From assembly GCA_036121365.1 (NCBI GenBank), contig JAZAFR010000019.1:1-27585 (forward strand): DNA of 27,585 nucleotides, read 5' to 3'. This stretch comes from UBA7916 sp036121365 (lineage in GTDB: Bacteria; Pseudomonadota; Gammaproteobacteria; Comchoanobacterales; Comchoanobacteraceae). The notes beneath the pieces are model-generated. The model had not been told where the DNA came from. It did no database searches and saw only the letters and a program-made list of their open reading frames with translations. Positions 1-8,000 of the stretch are shown in pieces; within the stretch, counting starts at the first letter, position 1, and every line of letters begins with the position of its first letter. A program made the translations under genes and the position numbers.

Positions 1-92
1 CTGATGGTGCATCTTTTTTCTGTACAGCCAAAGATAAACATTTTTGTTCTCATCAATCAGGCGAGAGTTTAGACGACACTCTGAGACCTTAG
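1..92 (+). CDS. 3' end of a BspA-like LRR protein paralogue (partial)
   Basis: The frame is open from the window edge and reads DGASFFCTAKDKHF... to a TAG at 90-92. It is almost the same as the C-terminus of the complete LRR gene downstream (DGASFFCTAKDKDF, at about 1519-1563), so it is the tail of an upstream tandem paralogue whose body lies outside the window. A one-base length difference after the shared KDK motif puts the two copies in different frames, so this copy ends SLDDTLRP while the downstream copy ends INLAIV. The window does not show which ending is ancestral. The DNA after the stop also matches the spacer after the complete gene. Confidence 0.7.
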   Translation, partial: DGASFFCTAKDKHFCSHQSGESLDDTLRP

Positions 93-331
93 GGGGCATG
101 GACTGAGTATGGCTGGGTGTGTCGTTTTGGCCATTTCTATGGGTGTTGCTTATATGCAGAGATGCGATGGTGGTAATATGCGGACTGAAAATGTATATCA
201 ATCAATTGATAGTGAGACGCTGATGGGATTATACATCAGTGGTGTGATTTGAGTTTCTAGATGCTTTATTCTGTATACTTTTTGTGTTGTAATGTATGCT
301 GAATTAAACGATTGTATGAGGAAAAGCATAA

Positions 332-1588
332 ATGACAGTATGGATAATACCCGATGGAATAACAAAAATAACAAATGAGTACGTTAGAGACAACATGCAA
401 GAGGTAACAACTGAAGTAGTGATTCCTGAGAGTGTTAGACGTATAGGAGTACAAGCATTCTCTGGCTGCACAAGATTGGTATCTGTCGTGATTTCTAAGA
501 GTGTTGAAAATATTTGTAGTTGGGCATTCAATGGCTGCGAGAGCTTACAGTCGGTGGTGATTCCTGAAGGTGTTGAAAGTATTGGATATGATGCATTTTC
601 TGGCTGCACTAGCTTACAGTCGGTCGTGATTTCCAGTAGTGTAAAAATGATTAAAGAAGGAGCATTCTCGGGCTGCACAAGCTTAGAGTCGTTTGTGATC
701 CCTGAGGGTGTTGAAAGTATTGGTGACCACGCATTTGCTGGCTGCACAGGCCTACAGTCGGTCGTGATTGCTGAGGGTGTTAAAAGTATTGGGAAAAGTG
801 CCTTCTCTAAATGCACAAACTTAACATCTGTCAAGATTGCTAATGGTGTTGAGATTATTGGTGAGGGAGCATTCAGTGACTGCACTGGCTTAGCATCTGT
901 CATGATTCCTGAGAGTGTTGGGAGTGTTGGTATGGCCGCATTCGCTCGCTGCACTAGCTTAGCATCGGTCGTAATTTCTAATGGTGTTGAGAGTGTTCAT
1001 ATGTTCGCGTTCTCTAACTGCACAAGCTTAGAGTCGGTTGTGATTCCAGAGAGTGTAAGAGGGATTGACCATGATACATTCTCTGGCTGTACAGCTCTTA
1101 ACTCAATTGTATTGCCTGATGCGTTAGTAGCTAATACAGTAAAATACACCAATACTTCATATCAAACAGTGATTAGATATAGTGATTTTATTGAGTGGAA
1201 ACGTGATAATGGATTGGCAGGTAAATCCTATTCGGATCAAGCGATCTTATTTTTATATCAATTACAAAATATTGAGACCTTTACTCCCGCCTGGAGCGAA
1301 GTTTTAAAGCAGTGTCCAGAAGTTAGAATGTATGACTTATTAAAATTTGTAGACAAAAAAACAATGTGTCTGCCAGAGTTTTTTCGGAGCAATGGTAGTT
1401 GTGATGTAGATGAGCAAATGGCCGATGCTGAAAAACGTAATCATTGTTTCGAAGTCTCTATAGACGGAAATGATTGTCCAGGTTTTGCTGATGCTCTACT
1501 ACAGAACTTATCGTTGTCTGATGGCGCATCTTTTTTCTGTACAGCCAAAGATAAAGATTTTCGTATCATCAATCTGGCGATAGTTTAG
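332..1588 (+). CDS. BspA-like leucine-rich repeat protein, 418 aa
   Basis: The N-terminal cap (residues 1-33, IIPDGITKITNEYV) leads into about ten LRR units of 23 aa (about residues 34-265). They follow the pattern VIPEGVESIGxxAFxxCTSLxSV typical of the BspA/TpLRR (LRR_5) family. A cap strand (IVLPDAL) and a repeat-free, probably helical C-terminal domain of about 140 aa follow. BspA-type LRRs are known from surface adhesins and from secreted effectors of host-associated microbes. No signal peptide or membrane segment is visible, so a secreted or translocated protein is inferred, not shown. The start at 332 has a GAGGAA Shine-Dalgarno at 318-323. The cap and repeats are homologous to the C-terminal modules of the 2876-aa protein encoded on the opposite strand. 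The gene belongs to a tandem array of about 1.52-kb units, and the exact ligand is unknown. Confidence 0.88.
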   Translation: MTVWIIPDGITKITNEYVRDNMQEVTTEVVIPESVRRIGVQAFSGCTRLVSVVISKSVENICSWAFNGCESLQSVVIPEGVESIGYDAFSGCTSLQSVVISSSVKMIKEGAFSGCTSLESFVIPEGVESIGDHAFAGCTGLQSVVIAEGVKSIGKSAFSKCTNLTSVKIANGVEIIGEGAFSDCTGLASVMIPESVGSVGMAAFARCTSLASVVISNGVESVHMFAFSNCTSLESVVIPESVRGIDHDTFSGCTALNSIVLPDALVANTVKYTNTSYQTVIRYSDFIEWKRDNGLAGKSYSDQAILFLYQLQNIETFTPAWSEVLKQCPEVRMYDLLKFVDKKTMCLPEFFRSNGSCDVDEQMADAEKRNHCFEVSIDGNDCPGFADALLQNLSLSDGASFFCTAKDKDFRIINLAIV

Positions 1589-1589
1589 A

Positions 1590-1644
1590 AGACACTCTGA
1601 GACCTTAGGGGGTACGGACTGAGTATGTCCGGGTGTCTCGTTTT
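1590..1644 (+). terminator. Inverted-repeat structure after the LRR gene, possible terminator
   Basis: An outer arm AGACAC (1590-1595) pairs with GTGTCT (1633-1638). Inside it CGGAC (1615-1619) pairs with GTCCG (1627-1631) around a 7-nt loop, and TTTT follows at 1641-1644. The equivalent spacer after the upstream paralogue keeps an outer pairing (ACGACAC 73-79 with GTGTCGT 119-125, then TTTT) but not the inner stem. The T-run is short, so this is a weak terminator candidate. It could be another conserved RNA structure or a recombination-prone repeat. Confidence 0.3.
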
Positions 1645-1850
1645 GGCCATTTCTATGAGTATTGTGTTTATGTATCGACATTCTGGTGATAAATACTCAC
1701 CTTGAGATAGTATATTGATAATCGATAGATGGTGGGATTGAGAATAAAGTGATACAAGAATGAGGAGATTTGGTATGTAGATACTTTGTTTTTTATCATC
1801 TGTGTGTTGTAATCTATGCTACATTCTTCGATCCTACAAGGGTAATTATT

Positions 1851-2040
1851 AAATATCAGTATGGATAGTAATAATATCATAGTATTTTGAAAATAATATT
1901 ATGTCTGAAGGTATTGAAAGTGTAGGTTAGGATTTTCTGTCTGTATCAGTATAGAACTGGGACGTGTTTCCATGAATTTTCATCAGTGCAGTAGTCTTGC
2001 GATATGTCGTTAATCGAATCGGATGCTTTTTAAAAGTGTA
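1851..2040 (+). pseudogene. Decayed third copy of the BspA-like LRR gene
   Basis: The DNA at 1851-1867 matches the start region of the 418-aa gene (cagtatggata at 1857 versus 336), but the ATG has become ATA. LRR fragments follow in shifting frames. At 1901 the frame reads MSEGIESVG, then TAG, then DF. At about 1978 it reads FHQCSSLAIC, matching the AFxxCTSLASV half of the repeat. At about 2006 it reads VVNRIGCF. The distance to the preceding copy is about 1.52 kb, the same as the spacing between the first two copies. This is therefore the remnant of a third array unit, cut short where it meets the 3' end of the convergent giant gene. Confidence 0.65.
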
Positions 2041-2076
2041 CATTTAGCTATTATTTGTTGTTTGCGTTTGGTCTGA

Positions 2077-5000
2077 TTATGGATACGGTCTTAGTTCATG
2101 TGAAGTAGTATATGACGAATTGAATACTGATAGACCACATAAATTCGAAGTTGTATTAGTACTATTTTCATTGATTATCGATTTCATATGCTCACTGTAC
2201 GGAATACACTGGACTGATTCATCAATATCAAGGCGCTCTTTATTATCATTATCGCAAAATTGATCTGGTAATATAATGGTCTTTAGGCATAAGCAGTTTT
2301 TAAATGCATCATCATCAATAGATTGAACACTCTCAGGAATCACGATCGATTTTAAGCTTATGCAACCATAAAATGCTTCAGAATCAATCTTTTCAACACC
2401 CTTGGAGATTACGACCGATTCTAAGCTTGTGCAATCGCAGAATGTTCTATAATTTATGATCTTGTTACTTGCAGGTATGGTTATAGATGTTAAGCTTGTA
2501 CAGCTTTGGAAAGCGAAACGACCAATATTTATAATACCCTCAGCAATCACGACCGATTTTAAGCTTGTACAGTTACGAAATGCAGAAGGATGTATTTTTT
2601 TAACACTTTCAGAGATCACGACCGATTCTAAGCTTGTGCAGTAAGCGAACGCTAGCGTACCAACTGTCTCAACACCTTTAGGGATCACGATCGATTTTAA
2701 TCTTTCGCAGGACTCGAATGTACGCTGTCCAATACTTTTCACACCCTCAGGAATCACGATTGATGCTAAGCTTGTGCAGTTATAGAATGCTCCCTCACCA
2801 ATACTCTCAATACCCTCAGGGATAACGATAGATTTTAAGATAATGCAGTCACGGAATGCAAATTCACCAATACTTTTAACTCCCTCAGGAATCACGATCG
2901 ATTCTAAGCTTGTGCAGGCACAGAATGCCCACCTACCAATACTCTTAACACCCTCAGGCATCACGACGGACTGTAAGCTTGTGCAGTCCCAGAATACTCT
3001 TCCACCAATACTTTTCACACCCTCAGGAATCACGATTGATGCTAAGCTTGTGCATTTATAGAATGCTCCCTCACCAATACTCTCAATACCCTCAGGGATA
3101 ACGATAGATTTTAAGATAATGCAGTCACGGAATGCAAATTCACCAATACTTTTAACACCCTCAGAAATCACTATATGCGTTATATATTTGCTATCTTTGA
3201 TATTGGTATTAACGTATTCCTTTATGATTTCTTTTATTGTACTTGGGATGGTGAATACATTTGATGTGTCTACTTCCTCTTTATGATCTTCTGTACTTCC
3301 TCCTTCTATCGGTAATGCTGTCTCCATGCTGTTCAACATATTTTTTTTGCTTGAGATGTTCATGCTTTTGTTTACTAGATACCCAAATTTTGAAATTGTA
3401 TTGGTGCTATTTTCAGTAGTTATCGATTTTATATGCTCACTATATGGAATACACTGGACTGATTTATCAATACCAAGGCGTACTCTCTTATTATCATCGC
3501 AAAATTGATCCGGTAATATAATGGTCTTTAGACTTGTGCAGTCAGAGAATGCACCATCACCAATACTTTCAACACCCTCAGAGATTACGACAGATGCTAA
3601 ACTTGTGCAGCCATTGAATGCGTAGTTACCAATACTTTCAACACCCTCAGAGATCACGATCGATTTTAAGCTCGTACAGTTAAAGAATATACCATTACCA
3701 ATACTTTTAACACCCTCAGGGATCACGATCGATGCTAAGCTTGTGCAGTCATGAAATGCATAAGCACCAATACTTTCAACACTATTAGGAATCTTGACAG
3801 ATGTTAAGCTTGTGCAGCCATGGAATGCACTACGACCAATACTTTTAACACCCTCAGGAATTAGGATCGATTTTAAGCTCGTGCAGTTAGAGAATGCATC
3901 ATTACCAATACTTTTAACACCCTCAGGAATTACGATCGATTTTAAGCTTATGCAGCCAAAGAATGCACGATAACCAATACTTTTAACACCCTCAGGGATC
4001 TCGACTAATGCCAATCTAGTACAGCCAGAGAATACATATCTCCCAATACGGTTGACACCTTTGGGAATCGTGACTGATTTTAATCTTGTGCAGTTAGAGA
4101 ATGCATAATCACCAATTTTCTTAACACCTTTATGGATCACGACTGATGTCAATCCAGTACAGCTAGAGAATGCATCTCTACCAATACTTTTAACACCCTC
4201 ATGGATCACGATCGATACTAAGCTTTTGCAGCGAGTGAACGCCCACATGCCAACACTCTCAACACCCTCAGGGATCTCGATCGATACTAAGCTTGTGCAT
4301 TTAGAGAATGCATCATCACCAATAGATCGAACACTACTGGGAATCTTGATAGATGTTAAGCTTGTGCATTCAGCAAATGCCTCCCAACCAATACTTTCAA
4401 CACCTTCAGAGATCACTACATGCGTTATGTATTTGCTATCTCTGATATTGGTATTAATGTATTCCTCTGTGATTTCTGTCATTGCACTTGGGATGGTGAA
4501 TATATTTGATGTGTCTACTTCCTCTTTATGATCTTCTGTACCTCCTCCTTCTATCAGAAATGTTGCCTTCTTGTTGTTCAATATATTCTTTTTATTTGAG
4601 ATGTTCATACTCTCGTTTGCTAGATTACCAGATTTTGAAGTTGTATTGGCGCTAGCATCAGTGATTATCGATTTTACATGCTCACTGTATGGAATGCATT
4701 TGACTGATCTACCAAAACGAAGATGCTTTTTATATGTGGAATTGCATAATTTATCAGGAAGTATAATGAACTTTAAGCTTGTGCAGCCTCTGAATGCATC
4801 ATACTTAATTTCTTCAATACTCTCAGGAATCACGATTGATGTTAGACTTGTGCAGCCTCTGAATGCAAGATGACCTATACTTTCAACACCCTGGGAGATG
4901 ACGACTGATTTTAAGCTTGTGCAATCCCAGAATGCTTTGTAGCAAATACTCAGAGTACTTCCAGGTATATTTATTGATGTTAGGCTTGTACAGCTGTCGA

Positions 5001-8000
5001 ATACATTTCTACCAATACTTTTAACACCATGGAAGATGACCACTGATTTTAAGTTTTTACACTGACGAAATGCATAAGGATCTATTATTTTAATACCCTC
5101 AGAAATCACTACATGTGTTATGTCTTTATTATCTTTGATATTGGCTTTAACGTATTTAATTGTTACATTTTTAGTTGTGCTTGGGATAGTGAATACATTT
5201 GATTTATCTACTGCCTCTCCTTGGTCTTGTGTACTTCCATCTTCTACCGGAAATGCTGTCTCTATGTTGTTCAATATACTCTTTTCACTTGAGGTGTGCA
5301 TGCTTTGTAATCCATCAATGACAAGACTTTTATCATGATATCCTTCTATTGGAAATGCTGTCTCTATGCTGTTCAACATACTTTTTTCACTTAAGGTGTG
5401 CATACTTTGTAATCCATCAATGACAAGACTTTTATCATGACATCTTTTTAATGCACTGCTTAATATCTCATGAGGAATGGTTAAGTATTCTGATTTTTCT
5501 GCGGTATTTTTGATTAGCATAGTTCCAAATTCAGTAAATATTGTATCGTCACTGTGCTCGATCCACAAATCAAGTATGGTCATGTCGTCACTATTTTTTT
5601 TATCAATATATTGCGTGATATCTGGTAGTATTTCAAACCACATATCGAGCGATTGCTCATCTATAAGTGGATCAATATCGCCACAGTGTGTTTGCAGAAG
5701 CAGACTATGCCATACAGTATCATTTTGTATATTTGTTACATTGAGATCCAATCCAGCATGACGAAATATCTGTAAAAAATCTATTCTCCTATGTAAAATG
5801 AGTAGATGAAGTAGGGTGTCCATTCCTGCAAAATCATAATTTCTGTAGTGTGTAGTCGGATTTAGTTGTGCTTGCTCATGATAGTACTCCTTGCTCTTCA
5901 GGTATTTGTCGACAGTATTAAGTGCTATTTTTTGTAGTTCGAGACGACTCATATGGAATACTTCTTGTAACGTCATCACATCTGTTATTTTCTCACAGTA
6001 ACAATCATTTAGGAGTATTTGTCGTTCATTAGAACTAAGAAGGTTTGAGTGCATCAGTTTTTGTAGTGTATTTCTCACGTGCTGCTTATCATCTTTCCTG
6101 TACATTTCGGTACTACTGGATTGAATTGATTGGCAGTAATACGCCAGTTGACTCAATACTTTTTTCCTGAAATCTATTCCGGTGTCTGGTATCTGTAATG
6201 CCTGGATCATTTTGTCAAATGATTCTATATTAAGATCCTGTACGCTTTCATGTTCCTCTATGAAAAGCTGTGCTTCTTTATCTAATTTCTTTTTGTCTTC
6301 TATCATTTGACTCAGTATTTTTGATATCTGAGTATCTGCACCGCTATCATTGCTTTCCACCTCAGTATAACTGCGCTTCATGCTTGTACCGATATACTCT
6401 TCTAGATCTTGCACATCATTATGATTTTTGACCACATGATCTGCTACCATTTCTATGTTATCTGAATCAGAAGTCTCTTCTGCCATGACAGCCATATTTG
6501 TAAATTCTTGCTGGTGCTTAAGTTTTTCACGTGCTGTTTCTGATATGTTCGAACTTAAAAGTGCATTTAGTGCTTCTGGACTGAGTAATTCTGTGGGGTA
6601 TTTTCCATTGTGATCCCTAATATTAAAGTCACAACCCGTAATTTCGCTGCTTAAAAGCGCATTGATGATGCTAACTTCTTTTTCTAAATTCTCAGAAGTT
6701 ACGCCTGTTTGCTGAGTTTTAAAGGATACAGAATAATTTTCTATAGCCATGTGTAGAGCTGTAGATTGATCGTCTTCATCTTGAGTCCTGCAATGTAATA
6801 GTTCCAATGACCCATGATCTCGATGGCATAAATATTCTACTGCTTCTGTATTTTTATGAAAAATTGCATGGTGTAATATAGACCAACCGTTGTAACTATC
6901 TTCTTCACTTATTTTACCAATAGAACGTAGACCTAGGCACGATTTTTGATTTGGTTGTCTATATTGTTCGCACTGTAAAATGAACGCCCAATTTTCTTGT
7001 TCAAGAAAATAATGATAAATACTGTATTTATAATTTCCCATCGTTAACCAGTCAAGTAGTATGTCGTAACCGTGTTGTTTAAGTGCAGTAATGATACTAG
7101 CTTGATATGATTCTTGTGATGATGCATTCACTATGGATTGTAGTGAGATATGCGTCTTTTTAGGACGCTTTGTAAGACGTTTATCGGCAGGGTTTTTACC
7201 GTTGTCTGAGTCATTTGAGTCCCTCGATTTTGGCGTTTCTGTTTTGCTGTGCATAGGCCCAATATTCAATATGTATTTAAGGGTTTGTTTTTCTTTATGT
7301 TCATGCCTACTTCTTTTTCCATCTCTATATGTGCTACTCTTTTTTTCATATTCTGATGTGTCTCGCTTTCTAGAGTGTTTTGCCCTGTCTCTTTTCGATT
7401 CGCCGATATAATTGGGATATAATAGATTGGATGTCGGTGTTGTATATATGCTGAGCGCTCTATTTCTTTTGTGTTTTTTGTCTCTTTTTTCCTTTTCATT
7501 GTCTGATTTTTTTACGCTTTTGTGTTCAGTAGTTAACCGCTCCGCAAAGTAATCTCTCTCAGTACGATCAAGTTGACTATCAATATATTGATAAATGGCC
7601 TTGTCATGTAATATTGCGAGATCGCTATGGTGGACACCACTGACGTCCCAGCCAAAATATATCTCATCGTGTCCTTCAACTGTAAATTGCTTGGGCTCAC
7701 AATCAAATAGTATCGAAAAATACTCGTTATATGCTAAAATTGCACTTTTGTTACAAAGTATTTGATTGCCTGCTCTTCCAACTATGGATTGGTTATTTTT
7801 ATTATGGTGTATCATCTCAATAGCCAGTATATGGTGTTTAGTCTCATAGTCTTTTTTTATCTCATGCAATGTTTCTTCTGCGATTCGACTCAATTCTTGT
7901 AATTGATCTATTGGTAAAAAATCCACCTCGATGAGAAACTTATCCTCTGATAGTTCACTGATCTTTTGGAGCGATTTGTGTACGCTATCTTTTAACTTTA

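Noticed and set aside
304..954. Long - strand frame opposite the LRR gene
   Set aside because: It is the antisense shadow of regular 69-bp LRR repeats, whose composition keeps the opposite strand open. It has no Shine-Dalgarno. The same applies to + strand frames within 2456-5338.
332..1130. Possible CRISPR-like regular repeats (69-bp period)
   Set aside because: The repeats are coding LRR units with no unique spacers, conserved at the amino-acid level in one frame.
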